Positions 9,025 to 17,734 of a stretch of DNA of 64,000 bases are shown here, in pieces; the first letter of the stretch is position 1, and every line of letters begins with the position of its first letter. The notes below the pieces were generated by a model. It saw only the letters and a program-made list of their open reading frames with translations, was not told the origin of the DNA and ran no database searches. This DNA comes from Phreatobacter sp. (lineage in GTDB: Bacteria; Pseudomonadota; Alphaproteobacteria; Rhizobiales; Phreatobacteraceae): the NCBI RefSeq assembly GCF_022843985.1, contig NZ_JALHMP010000004.1, positions 1-64,000 on the forward strand, read 5' to 3'. A program made the translations under genes and the position numbers.

Positions 9025-9402
9025 TCAGACATCGGCGTCGAACGCGCCCTGTATATGGCGCGGCCAGCCGCCGTGCGATACCAGGATCAGGTCGTAGCGC
9101 CTATCGCCGCCCGCATGGCGGGGATGGCGGGCGAGGAAGGCCTCGGCCGCGCGCGTGATGCGCCGCCGCTGCGCCGCCGTCAGGGCGAGTTCCGCGAGGT
9201 CCAGCGAGCCGCGCGCCTTGACCTCGACGAAGACCACCGTGCCGCCGCGCCGCGCGACGATGTCGATCTCGGCGCCGGGCATGCGCCAGCGCCGGGCGAG
9301 GATGCGGTAGCCCTTGGCGACAAGCAGGACGAGGGCGGCCGTCTCGGCGATCCGTCCGCGCCCCCAGGCGGCGGAGCGCTTCGGGTCGGCCTCGCGCCTC
9401 AC
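9025..9402 (-). CDS. yraN: YraN/UPF0102 family putative endonuclease
   Basis: A 125-residue protein of the UPF0102 family, a small PD-(D/E)XK-like fold of unproven role (perhaps Holliday-junction or repair related). The nuclease-like core is visible as GAEIDIVARRGGTVVFVEVKARGS (about residues 43-66): D47, then E-x-K. N-terminal GRIAETAALVLLVAKGYRILARRWR is also typical. The start overlaps the rsmI stop (ATGA). Conserved location between rsmI and gshB supports the call; the biochemical activity is unknown. Confidence 0.92.
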   Translation of the reverse strand: MRREADPKRSAAWGRGRIAETAALVLLVAKGYRILARRWRMPGAEIDIVARRGGTVVFVEVKARGSLDLAELALTAAQRRRITRAAEAFLARHPRHAGGDRRYDLILVSHGGWPRHIQGAFDADV

Positions 9403-10310
9403 CCCGGCTCCCGCGCGAGCAGCAGCGCCCGCTGGTAGAGATCGCGCTTCGGCAGCCCCGTGGCCGTCGCCACAGCCGCCGCGGCGTCCTTCACCGACCC
9501 GCCGGCCAGCGCGGCCCGCAGCATGGCCTCGATATCCGTGTCCGCCGGCGGCGGCGCTTCGCCCGGCGGGCCGACGACGACGACGATCTCGCCCTTGGGA
9601 TCGGGCGCGGCGGCATAGTCCGCGGCCAGCGCCGACAGGGTCCCGCGCCGCACCTCCTCGTGCAGCTTGGTGAGCTCGCGGCAGACCGCGGCCTGGCGGT
9701 CGCCGAGCTCCGCCGCGAGGTCGGCCAGCGAAGCCGCAAGGCGCGGGCCGGTCTCGAAGAAGACCAGCGATCCCGGCACCGCCGCCAGCGCCCGGACCCG
9801 GCCGCGCCGGCCGGCCGTCTTCGGCGGCAGGAACCCGGCGAAGAAGAAGGCGTCGGTCGGCAGGCCGGCCGCCACCAGCGCCGCCATCACCGCCGAGGGC
9901 CCCGGCACCGGGATGACGCGGTGACCCGCCTCGCGCGCCGCCTCCACCAGCTTGAAGCCGGGATCGGAGACGAGCGGCGTTCCGGCATCGGAGACAAGCG
10001 CGACCGATTCGCCGGCCGCGAGCCGTGCCAGCAGTTTCGGGCGCATCTCCGCCGCATTATGTTCGTGATAGGGGACGAGTTTCACCGCCAGGGCGAAGTG
10101 ATCGACCAGGCGGCGGGTGACGCGGCTGTCCTCGCAGGCGACCAGGGAGGCCGCCGCCATGGTCTCGACGGCGCGCAGCGTCATGTCGCGCAGATTGCCG
10201 ATGGGGGTTGCCACCACATGCAGCCCCGGCTCCAGCGGGCGGGCCAGAAAACGCGCCCCGCCAAGGACATAGTGCCGGTCGGAGGGCTGCGGCGCGGGAA
10301 TGTCGGTCAT
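9399..10310 (-). CDS. rsmI: 16S rRNA (cytidine(1402)-2'-O)-methyltransferase
   Basis: RsmI uses S-adenosylmethionine to methylate the 2'-O of C1402 in the 16S rRNA decoding centre. Family motifs in order: LHVVATPIGNLRDMTLRA (start of the tetrapyrrole methylase fold), CEDSRVTRRLVDHF, LVSDAGTPLVSDPG, and VPGPSAVMAALVAAGLP. The C-terminal RsmI HTH part is short (PKRDLYQRALLLA). I chose the ATG at 10310 (MTDIPAPQPSDRHYVLGG), about 300 residues, over an upstream in-frame start at 10349 that adds 13 residues of no family similarity. First gene of the rsmI-yraN-gshB operon, divergent from the lipoprotein gene. Confidence 0.95.
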   Translation of the reverse strand: MTDIPAPQPSDRHYVLGGARFLARPLEPGLHVVATPIGNLRDMTLRAVETMAAASLVACEDSRVTRRLVDHFALAVKLVPYHEHNAAEMRPKLLARLAAGESVALVSDAGTPLVSDPGFKLVEAAREAGHRVIPVPGPSAVMAALVAAGLPTDAFFFAGFLPPKTAGRRGRVRALAAVPGSLVFFETGPRLAASLADLAAELGDRQAAVCRELTKLHEEVRRGTLSALAADYAAAPDPKGEIVVVVGPPGEAPPPADTDIEAMLRAALAGGSVKDAAAAVATATGLPKRDLYQRALLLAREPG

Positions 10311-10436
10311 GAGCGGGTCTCTTTCCGCGACCATAGGCGGTGCCGGCACCTCGCGTCCATGCCCGCCGGACAGGCAGAAACAGGCACCGCGCAGCAGGCT
10401 GTTGCCCTTTGGTCACGCAAAAGCCGCCCTTGCGGT

Positions 10437-10465
10437 TTGACCTTGCCCCTCGCTCGCGGCTATTC
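10437..10465 (+). promoter_or_regulatory. Predicted sigma-70 promoter of the activator lipoprotein gene
   Basis: TTGACC (10437-10442), 17-base spacer, CTATTC (10460-10465), 45 bases before the ATG at 10510. Found by eye only. Confidence 0.45.
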
Positions 10466-10509
10466 CGGTGCAAGGGCGGGGCGTTCAGGGCGTGTGGAGG
10501 CTATCGGAC

Positions 10510-11703
10510 ATGGCGGAAGCGGCGAAACGGCGCGGTGGGACCGCGAACGCAACGACCCTGCGTGGCCTTCTGATCGGAGCGGCCGCGCTGGCGCTGGCCG
10601 CCTGTTCGGGCGCCAATGTGCAGGGGCCCATCCCGACGACCGGTCCTGGACCGGTGACCGCCGCGCCGCCCGGCACGACCATCGGCACCGGCTCGGTCAA
10701 GGTGGCGCTCCTGCTGCCCCTGTCGGCCGGCGGGGCCGCCGGCAATACGGCGACAGTCCTGCGCAATGCGGCCGAAATGGCCGTGGCCGAATTCCAGGGC
10801 CCCGACATCACCATCCTGGTCAAGGACGACGGCGGCACCGCCGCAGGCGCCCAGGCCGCGGCCCAGGCGGCGATCCAGGAGGGAGCCGAGCTCATTCTCG
10901 GACCGCTTCTGGCGGAAGCGGTGCGCGGCGCGGCGACCGTGGCCCGGCCGGCCGGCCGGCCCATGATCGCCTATTCCACCGATACCAGCGTCGCCACGCG
11001 CGGCGTCTACCTGATGAGCTTCACGCCGCAGAACACGGTCGACCGGATCGTCCAGCATGCGGCCCAGGCCGGCAAGCGGTCCTATGCCGCCTTCATCCCC
11101 GATTCGGCCTTCGGCCAGGTGGTGCAGGGCGCCTTCCAGGAGGCGGTGAGCCGCTCCGGCGGGCGTGTTGTCGCCATCGAGAAGTTCCCGCTCGATCCGA
11201 ACGGTGTCAACGCCGCGGCGGCGCGCCTGTCCGGCATTGCCGGCCAGATCGATGCGATCTTCGTCCCCGATCCCTATGACGGCGCGGCGATCCAGGCGCT
11301 CTCCACCGCCGGCATTGATACCCGCAGCGTCCAGGTTCTCGGCGTCGGCCCCTGGGTCGGCAATGCCGCCGCCGCCCGCGCCGCGCCGACGGCCGTCTAT
11401 GCGGCGCCCGACGAGGCCGGCTTCCGCAGCTTCTCCGAGCGTTACCGGGCCCGTTTCGGCCAGGATCCGGCGCGCATCGCCTCGCTGACCTACGACTCCG
11501 TCTCGCTGGTCGCCGCCCTGGTGCGCACCCAGGGCTCGCAGCGCTTCTCCGAGACGATCCTGACCAATTCCTCCGGCTTCAACGGCGTCGACGGGCTGTT
11601 CCGCTTCCGGGCCGATGGCACGCCGCAGCGCGGTCTGGCCGTGCTCCAGGCCGGCGGGCGGGTGGTCAGCCCGGCGCCCCGCAGCTTCACCGGCGGATCG
11701 TGA
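10510..11703 (+). CDS. Penicillin-binding protein activator (LpoA/LppC-like) lipoprotein
   Basis: A 397-residue exported lipoprotein: a hydrophobic signal with lipobox LAAC (cysteine near residue 36), a Pro/Thr-rich linker, then a periplasmic-binding-protein type I fold beginning KVALLLPLSAGGAAGNTATVLRNAAEMAV. In gamma-proteobacteria LpoA activates PBP1A for cell-wall synthesis; in alphaproteobacteria the homologue beside rsmI is usually annotated as a penicillin-binding protein activator. Only the C-terminal LppC domain is present here, without the N-terminal TPR domain. The ATG at 10510 has GGAGG ten bases upstream; an upstream in-frame start at 10468 would bury the signal peptide. Role in peptidoglycan synthesis is inferred from family and neighbour. 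Confidence 0.85.
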   Translation: MAEAAKRRGGTANATTLRGLLIGAAALALAACSGANVQGPIPTTGPGPVTAAPPGTTIGTGSVKVALLLPLSAGGAAGNTATVLRNAAEMAVAEFQGPDITILVKDDGGTAAGAQAAAQAAIQEGAELILGPLLAEAVRGAATVARPAGRPMIAYSTDTSVATRGVYLMSFTPQNTVDRIVQHAAQAGKRSYAAFIPDSAFGQVVQGAFQEAVSRSGGRVVAIEKFPLDPNGVNAAAARLSGIAGQIDAIFVPDPYDGAAIQALSTAGIDTRSVQVLGVGPWVGNAAAARAAPTAVYAAPDEAGFRSFSERYRARFGQDPARIASLTYDSVSLVAALVRTQGSQRFSETILTNSSGFNGVDGLFRFRADGTPQRGLAVLQAGGRVVSPAPRSFTGGS

Positions 11704-11751
11704 TCCCGCAGGCGGGGCCATAGCGGGACTCGGTTGCAGGTGGTTGCGCGC

Positions 11752-12576
11752 CTAGCGCCGTGACCGCCGCTCGGTCGCCACGGCAGACAAGCCTATCTTT
11801 TCCACAAGGCCCGGAAAAAGGCGCCCAAGCCTCCAAGCGAGCCGCGCCCTGCCAGGCAGGACGATCACCGGCCTGTTTCGCTCCAGCGCGACGAGAATGT
11901 CCTTGGCGCAACTCTCCACAGGATAGGGCGGGCCGGCGAGCGCGGTGAGGAAACGTCGCGCGTCGGGGGCCCAGCCAATGCCGAGATCGCCGGGGTTCGG
12001 TGAATCCAGCAGCGGTGTTTCCACGGCCGCAGGGCACACCACGCTCACCCTCACGCCGCGCGCAGCGGCCTCGATGCGCAGGCTCGTGCTCAAACCCACC
12101 ACGGCGTGTTTGGTGAGCGCATAGGGCGTGAACAGGGGGGCCGGCCCCAGTCCAGCCAGCGACGCCGTATTGACGATATGGCCGAACCCTTGGGCGCACA
12201 TGATCGGGTAGGCCGCCAGCACCCCATGGAGAACGCCATAGACATTGACGTCGACGATGCGCCGCCACCCCTCGAGAGGGATCTCATCCGCCTCCCCCGC
12301 GAGGCCGATGCCGGCATTGTTGAACATGTAGTCCAAGCGGCCGTGCCGGGCGGCAAAGTCCTCGACTCGTCTCTTCACCGCGTCGGCATCGCGGACATCG
12401 AGCGCAAGGCTGCTCGCATCGGCGCCACACTCGCCCGCCACGGCTTGCGCGGCCGCTGCGTTGGTGTCGGCAACACACAGCGCGGTGCCGCGCGCGGCCA
12501 GAGCCCTGGCCAGGGCGCGTCCGATCCCCGAGCCACCGCCCGTGATGAATGCGACCCGCCGTGTTGTCGTTCCCAT
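11752..12576 (-). CDS. SDR family NAD(P)-dependent oxidoreductase
   Basis: A classical short-chain dehydrogenase of 274 residues. The cofactor motif TGGGSGIG lies at residues 13-20, NNAG at about 88-91, and the catalytic Ser-Tyr-Lys set is in NTASLAGLG and YALTK (about 140-160). C-terminal region with PVIVLPGRARLAWRLGRLFPGLVEK resembles SDRs that act on lipid-like or hydrophobic substrates. Substrate is not identifiable. It stands alone, convergent with the preceding lipoprotein gene. Confidence 0.9.
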   Translation of the reverse strand: MGTTTRRVAFITGGGSGIGRALARALAARGTALCVADTNAAAAQAVAGECGADASSLALDVRDADAVKRRVEDFAARHGRLDYMFNNAGIGLAGEADEIPLEGWRRIVDVNVYGVLHGVLAAYPIMCAQGFGHIVNTASLAGLGPAPLFTPYALTKHAVVGLSTSLRIEAAARGVRVSVVCPAAVETPLLDSPNPGDLGIGWAPDARRFLTALAGPPYPVESCAKDILVALERNRPVIVLPGRARLAWRLGRLFPGLVEKIGLSAVATERRSRR

Positions 12577-12736
12577 GCAGATCCTCCAGCAATCATGGTC
12601 TCGGGAAATCCGGAACCGGTCACCGCTGGCGATCGGTTGACGATCCCCGCGCGAACGGGCCGGAAGGCCTCCCCCGGTCGTTCTTCACGCCGGCAGAGCA
12701 GCCGTCAACGCACCACGGCACCGACAGTCGGTATGC

Positions 12737-14053
12737 TCAGCCCAGGGTCAGCTTCACCGCGACGCCGAGCACCGCCATCACGGCGATCAGCGGAATGAGC
12801 CCGAGCTTGACGCGGAAGGCGAGCACGAAGGCGATGACGGCAAGCGCCGCCGCCTTCCAGTCCAGCGCCAGCGGATCGACGGTCGGCAGGCGCAGGGGCC
12901 CGATGGCGAGGGCCCCCACGGCGCCAAAGAACACATGCAGGCCGAACCAGATGGCGAGGTAGAGGATCACCCCCACCACCGCCGCGGTGATGCCCTTGAG
13001 CGCCCCGGCGAGCAGGCGGTTGTGCCGGAGGTCCTCGACGAAGGGGGCTCCGGCGAAGATGAACAGGAAGGACGGCGCGAAGGTCACCCAGGTGGTCATG
13101 GCCGCCCCGAGGATCGCCGCGGTCATCGGCGAGAACGGGTCGGACGCGCGGAAAGCCGCGAGAAAGCCGACGAACTGCGTGACGAGGATGGTCGGGCCGG
13201 GCTTGGTCTCGGCGAGGCCGAGCCCGTCAGCCATCTCGATCGCGGTGACCCAGCCCTTCTGCTCCACCGCCGCCTGGGCCAGCCAGACGAGCAGGGCATA
13301 GGCGCCGCCGAAGGTGATGACCGCGAGTTGCGAGAAGAACAGGCCGATCTGGGTCAGGATATGGCCGGGGCCGAGCAGCAGCGCCGCGAGCGCCACCGGT
13401 GCCAGCCAGACGGTGCCCCAGACCAGCGTGTTGGTCACAAGCGTGGCATAGCGTCCGGGGCTGGGCCGGCTGGCCGGGACGGCCTCGGCCGGCTGGGGCA
13501 GCAGGAAGGCACCGAAGGCCGCAGCGGCGGCGACGATCAGCGGATAGGGCACCTGGAACAGCAGGATGGCCAGGAGCGAACCGGCGATGATCGCCTTCAG
13601 CACGGCGGCATCGCCCACCCGCTTCGCCATCTTGATGACCGCCTGCACAACGATGACCAGCACCGCCGCCTTGATGCCGAAGAAGATGCCGTCGACGATG
13701 GGAACGCCGCGGGCGGTCACATAGAGCATCGACATGGCGAGCACGATGAGCGCACCCGGCAGCACGAAGAGCAGCCCCGCCGTCAGCCCGCCGCGCACGC
13801 CGTGCAGGAGCCAGCCGATATAGGTGGCGAGCTGTTGCGCCTCGGGTCCCGGCAGCAGCGTGCAGTAATTGAGGGCGTGCAGGAACCGCTTCTCGTCGAG
13901 CCACTTCTTCTCCTCGACGATGATGGTGTGCAGCATGGCGATCTGCCCGGCCGCGCCGCCGAAGGACAGGAAGCCGACCCTGATCCAGACGGCGAGCGCC
14001 TCCGAGAAGGGCACCGGGGCGGCAGGTGGCGGCAAGGTTTCGTGCACTGTCAT
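12737..14053 (-). CDS. chrA: Chromate efflux transporter, ChrA (CHR) family
   Basis: A 438-residue inner-membrane protein with two homologous CHR domains, the long-chain form. Domain 1 (about residues 17-190) has GFLSFGGAAGQIAML, and NYCTLLPGPEAQQLATYIGWLLHG; domain 2 (about 220-435) has ITFGGAYALLVWLAQ and LAETKPGPTILVTQFVGFLAAFR. These F-GGP and PGP-type motifs mark the family, which expels chromate in some bacteria; many chromosomal members are untested. There is no chrB regulator next to it, so chromate as the physiological substrate is only presumed. Start at 14053 (MTVHETLPPP) matches the family. Confidence 0.92.
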   Translation of the reverse strand: MTVHETLPPPAAPVPFSEALAVWIRVGFLSFGGAAGQIAMLHTIIVEEKKWLDEKRFLHALNYCTLLPGPEAQQLATYIGWLLHGVRGGLTAGLLFVLPGALIVLAMSMLYVTARGVPIVDGIFFGIKAAVLVIVVQAVIKMAKRVGDAAVLKAIIAGSLLAILLFQVPYPLIVAAAAAFGAFLLPQPAEAVPASRPSPGRYATLVTNTLVWGTVWLAPVALAALLLGPGHILTQIGLFFSQLAVITFGGAYALLVWLAQAAVEQKGWVTAIEMADGLGLAETKPGPTILVTQFVGFLAAFRASDPFSPMTAAILGAAMTTWVTFAPSFLFIFAGAPFVEDLRHNRLLAGALKGITAAVVGVILYLAIWFGLHVFFGAVGALAIGPLRLPTVDPLALDWKAAALAVIAFVLAFRVKLGLIPLIAVMAVLGVAVKLTLG

Positions 14054-14249
14054 GGAGCGGGATCCGGATCGGAACGGGGCAGGCGTCTCCTAGAGCCCAC
14101 CATCCATGACGAAACCATGACATCCAAGACGACGGTTGCGGCGCGCCCCCCGGAAAGACAGGCCGCAGGCCCATCGCGCCACCCCGTCGCACGGCTCCCA
14201 TGCGGGTGGACCGGGACGATGTCCGGTCAAATCGGCTAGTGCTCTTCGG

Positions 14250-15194
14250 ATGGCAACAGATGGAAAGAGGGCGCCGCAGCCGGACGCCGGCGAAGAGGGC
14301 GCGGCCGAGGTCCCGGCCGCCGCCGCCCGCGCGCGCCTCAAGGGCATCGGCCTGATGTGCGCGGCGCTGGCCTGTTTCGCCTGTCTTGATGCGCTGGCCA
14401 AATGGCTCGGCACCCATATGGACCCGATGCAGGTGGTGTGGGCCCGCTACACCGCGGCGCTCTGCATGATCCTCATCATCTTCAATCCCCTCCGCCATCC
14501 CGGGGTCTTCGTCACCCGCCGCCCCTGGATCCAGGCGATCCGCTCGGCGCTGCTCTTCGGATCAACGGCCGTCAACTTCATCGCCCTGCAATATCTGCAG
14601 CTCGACCAGACCGTCGCCATCATGTTCGCGACGCCCTTCATCGTTGCCATTCTGTCGGGGCCCTTTCTCGGGGAATGGATCGGCCTGCGCCGCTGGATCG
14701 CGGTTGTCGTCGGTTTCCTCGGCGTGCTGGTCGTCACCCAGCCATGGAGCGGCTCGCTGCACTGGGCCATGCTGCTCACCTTCGCAGGCACCTGTGTCTA
14801 TGCGCTCTACAACATCCTGACCCGCATGCTGGCGGGTCACGATTCCGCCGCCACGACCTCGATCTATTCCGTCGCCTTCGGCGCTGCGGTCGCCACCGTC
14901 ATCGTGCCCTTCATCTGGACGGCGCCGACCTCGCTCGCGGTGGTCCTCGCCATGATTGCCATCGGCGCTTTCGGGGCCTTCGGGCACTGGCTTCTGATCG
15001 TTGCCCACGGCTATGCCGCGCCGGGAATCCTGGCGCCCTTCATCTACACCCAGATCGTCTGGATGACGGCGCTCGGATGGCTGGTCTTCGCCCAGGTGCC
15101 GGCGGCCAACACCCTCGCCGGGGCGGCCATCGTCATCGCCTCCGGGCTCTATCTCCTCTACCGGGAACGCGTCGTTGCACGGGGCGGACGGTAA
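14250..15194 (+). CDS. DMT superfamily (EamA) permease
   Basis: A 314-residue inner-membrane protein with ten predicted helices in two EamA repeats (about residues 35-165 and 175-305). Typical features are the N-terminal GIGLMCAALACFACLDALAKW, AVNFIALQYLQLDQTVAIMFATP in repeat 1, and GAFGAFGHWLLIVAHGYA in repeat 2. Family members export small metabolites; the substrate cannot be told. The ATG at 14250 is preferred because the upstream in-frame extension is hydrophilic and not family-like. Confidence 0.9.
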   Translation: MATDGKRAPQPDAGEEGAAEVPAAAARARLKGIGLMCAALACFACLDALAKWLGTHMDPMQVVWARYTAALCMILIIFNPLRHPGVFVTRRPWIQAIRSALLFGSTAVNFIALQYLQLDQTVAIMFATPFIVAILSGPFLGEWIGLRRWIAVVVGFLGVLVVTQPWSGSLHWAMLLTFAGTCVYALYNILTRMLAGHDSAATTSIYSVAFGAAVATVIVPFIWTAPTSLAVVLAMIAIGAFGAFGHWLLIVAHGYAAPGILAPFIYTQIVWMTALGWLVFAQVPAANTLAGAAIVIASGLYLLYRERVVARGGR

Positions 15195-15313
15195 CCCGGA
15201 ACTGCGACAATCCGTCGCATAGGGGGTTACCGGCCGGCAACCGACACTTCGCCTGACGTTGGGTCCGGGTTGACCAGCGGGCAAGGTCGAGCCAGCCGCG
15301 GGGGATTGCGGTC

Positions 15314-15952
15314 ATGCGGACGGAAACGGACAGGGGCGGAGACCTTTTCATCGTCGATGACGACGCCGCGGTGCGTGACGGACTCAGCGTCGTCTTCGAG
15401 CAGGCTGGCTACCGCGTCGTCGCCTTCGCCGACGCGGCCTCATTTCTCAACGCCCTCCAGCAACGCCACCCCGACGCCATCCTCCTCGATGTCTGCCTGC
15501 CGGGTGCCGGTGGCGTCGAGGTTCTGCGCCAGATCTCCCAGCGCCGTTTCGAGGGGCCGGTGGTGATGATGTCCGGCCGGGCAGACATCCCGATGGCGGT
15601 CGCCGTCATCCAGGCAGGGGCTGCCGACCTCGTCGAAAAGCCGCTGGACGGCCAGCGCGTCGTCCATCAGGTCGGGCAGGCCCTGGCCGGCCATGCCCGC
15701 CGGGCGGCGGAGCGGGCCGATCCCGTCTCGGCCCTCGGCCCTGGAGGCGCCAGCCTGCTGACGCCGCGCGAGCGGGACGTCCTGCAGGAACTCGTGCGCG
15801 GCGCCTCCAACAAGGAGGCCGGTCGCAGCCTCGGCATCAGCCCGCGCACCATCGAGGTGCACAGGGCCCGCATCATGGAAAAGCTCGGCGCCAGGAATGC
15901 CGCCGATCTGGTGCGCGTCATCTATGACGAGCGTCGCCACGACGCCCGTTAA
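15314..15952 (+). CDS. FixJ/NarL-type response regulator without a partner kinase nearby
   Basis: 212 residues. Receiver domain 1-120 with acidic pocket VDDD (residues 14-17), phospho-acceptor in ILLDVCLPG (Asp about 56), a switch residue in VVMMSGRAD, and the lysine in LVEKPLD. A LuxR-type HTH follows (about 146-205): LTPRERDVLQELVRGASNKEAGRSLGISPRTIEVHRARIMEKL. FixJ family by domain order and linker. No histidine kinase gene adjoins it, so it is an orphan here. A GGGGGA sequence eight bases upstream supports the start at 15314. Confidence 0.92.
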   Translation: MRTETDRGGDLFIVDDDAAVRDGLSVVFEQAGYRVVAFADAASFLNALQQRHPDAILLDVCLPGAGGVEVLRQISQRRFEGPVVMMSGRADIPMAVAVIQAGAADLVEKPLDGQRVVHQVGQALAGHARRAAERADPVSALGPGGASLLTPRERDVLQELVRGASNKEAGRSLGISPRTIEVHRARIMEKLGARNAADLVRVIYDERRHDAR

Positions 15953-16085
15953 CGGGCCGGACGGGCACCAGTCCCTGGTCGCCTCCTGGCCTGAAGTGCC
16001 TGAACCCCGCAATCGGCACCAGCGCCGTGATCCGGGCCCGACCGGAGCGGCGGGACCGGAGGGCCGTGCCGGCAGGAGGCCTGCC

Positions 16086-16310
16086 ATGGCGCCGGAACCG
16101 ATGATCTATGCCCGCCTTCAGGGCGACGTCCTCGAGGTCGTCACCGACCGCCTGACCCTCCGAACGGAGACGGGAGCGCTGGTCGCCATCGAGGACCATG
16201 TGCGCCAGTTGTTTGCCCGCGTGGCCGACATCCGGATCATGACCCTCGACGAGGTGCCCTGGCCCCTGTCGCGCCATGTCATCGCCCCGCCCCTGCAGCG
16301 TGCAGCCTGA
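16086..16310 (+). CDS. Small hypothetical protein
   Basis: 74 residues starting MAPEPMIYARLQGDVLEVV, acidic to neutral, with no signal peptide or membrane segment. It looks like a small beta-rich soluble protein (alternating hydrophobics in LRTETGALVAIEDHVRQLF). I do not recognise the family. A good ribosome binding site (CAGGAGG, 16072-16078) eight bases before the ATG supports translation. It lies 133 bp after the response regulator in the same direction and may share its transcript. Confidence 0.5.
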   Translation: MAPEPMIYARLQGDVLEVVTDRLTLRTETGALVAIEDHVRQLFARVADIRIMTLDEVPWPLSRHVIAPPLQRAA

Positions 16311-16387
16311 GGCCGGACCGCCCGCTGTTAGACGTCCATCAACAGTTTTCAAGAGAATAAGCAGTTCCCACAGAGCGCCGTAGTGAT

Positions 16388-16416
16388 TTGGTTACAACTG
16401 CAATCTAAAGTAGAAT
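16388..16416 (+). promoter_or_regulatory. Predicted sigma-70 promoter of the DUF2336 gene
   Basis: TTGGTT (16388-16393), 17 bases, TAGAAT (16411-16416), inside an unusually AT-rich stretch, 86 bases before the ATG at 16502. Eye-based prediction. Confidence 0.5.
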
Positions 16417-16501
16417 TATTACAAAGGGCTTTGCCCGATAAAGGCGGGCCGATGAGACAAACGACCTGTAGATCCCCTCGTCCTCCCGAAAGAGCTTCAG
16501 C

Positions 16502-17623
16502 ATGTCTTCCGTAACTGCCCGTGACACGCAAGGCTTCGTCGAACAGCTCGGCCGGCTCGGCGTCGAGAAGGACAGCGAGAAGCGTCTCGCCCTGCTGCGC
16601 GGGGTCGCCGACCTCTATCTGACCCATCCCGTCAGCCCGACCGTGGCGGAGGAATATCTCTTCTCGGAGATCGCGACCTCGGTGATGCGCAAGCTGCGGC
16701 CCGAGCAGCGGCCGCAGATCAGCGTGGCGCTGAGCGAGAGCGAGCGGGTCCCCCACAGTCTGGCCCTGGCCCTCGCCTCGGATGCCGATATCGCGGTCGC
16801 CAGTCCGATCCTGTCGCGGTCGCCGGTGCTGACGGAGACCGATATGGTCGCCATTGCCGAGACCAGCGGCGACGAGCACCTGCAGGCCATTGCCACGCGT
16901 CCGTCGCTGACCGCGCGCGTCACTGACGTGCTGATCGACCGCGGCAGCAACGTCGTGCTGCGCAAGGTGTCGGGCAATGTCGGTGCCGAAATCTCCGACA
17001 AGGGCATGATGAGCCTTCTCACCCGTGCCGGCGACGACGCCGAAATCGGTCTCGCCCTGGCCGACCGCGGCGATCTCTCGCCCGCCGTCCTCGACCAGCT
17101 CAACACGATCATCTGCACCCAGGTCGCCGCCGGATCTGCTGAAGGAGACGCGGGCGATGGCATCGCCGCGCTGAGAGCCCGCGCCCAGGCGCTGATCGCC
17201 GAGGAACTGCGCAAACGCAGGGCCAATATCGGCAGTACGGACCGGGTCATTGCAGCGGTCGAAGCCGGGACCATGTCTCTCGACAGCGGCGTCGAAACCC
17301 TCGTTGCCGGAGGCCGTCTGCTTGACGTCGCCCAGGTCATGGCCCACTTCCTGCGGCTTGAGCGGAACTTCGTCTTCCAGCAATTGGCGGCGGGGGACAT
17401 CAACACGGTCGTCCTGACGTTTCGCGCCCTCGACATCGCCTATGCCAATCTGGAGACGACGTTGGTGATGCGTGCGAGCAAGCGGCGTGGGACCCGCGAG
17501 ACCGTGTCGCGCGCCGACTATGAGGCCGTGTCCCAGGCGGATGCCCAGCGCGCCATCCGCTTCCTCAAGGTCCGCATGACCGTCGGCAAGGGCGCCCCGG
17601 CCGCGGCCGGAAGCGCCGCCTGA
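16502..17623 (+). CDS. DUF2336 domain-containing protein
   Basis: A 373-residue cytosolic protein, almost all alpha-helical, resembling the DUF2336 family of alphaproteobacteria. Repeated helical segments such as RLALLRGVADLYLTHPVSPTVAEEYLFSEIATSVM and ALASDADIAVASPILSRSPVLTETDMVAI (about residues 90-118) give a HEAT-like pattern characteristic of the family. Molecular function is not established; some DUF2336 proteins are linked to two-component or stress signalling. It has its own upstream promoter-like sequence and is followed by an unrelated phosphomannomutase gene 111 bp downstream. Confidence 0.85.
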   Translation: MSSVTARDTQGFVEQLGRLGVEKDSEKRLALLRGVADLYLTHPVSPTVAEEYLFSEIATSVMRKLRPEQRPQISVALSESERVPHSLALALASDADIAVASPILSRSPVLTETDMVAIAETSGDEHLQAIATRPSLTARVTDVLIDRGSNVVLRKVSGNVGAEISDKGMMSLLTRAGDDAEIGLALADRGDLSPAVLDQLNTIICTQVAAGSAEGDAGDGIAALRARAQALIAEELRKRRANIGSTDRVIAAVEAGTMSLDSGVETLVAGGRLLDVAQVMAHFLRLERNFVFQQLAAGDINTVVLTFRALDIAYANLETTLVMRASKRRGTRETVSRADYEAVSQADAQRAIRFLKVRMTVGKGAPAAAGSAA

Positions 17624-17734
17624 ACACCCGGCATCGGCCGCGACGACGGCGCGGTGGCCATGGTCCATGCTTCGGTTTAAACAGAGGCCGGCGGTCAGCG
17701 CCGCCCCATCCGTGTCGACCAAGGCCAGTCCCGC

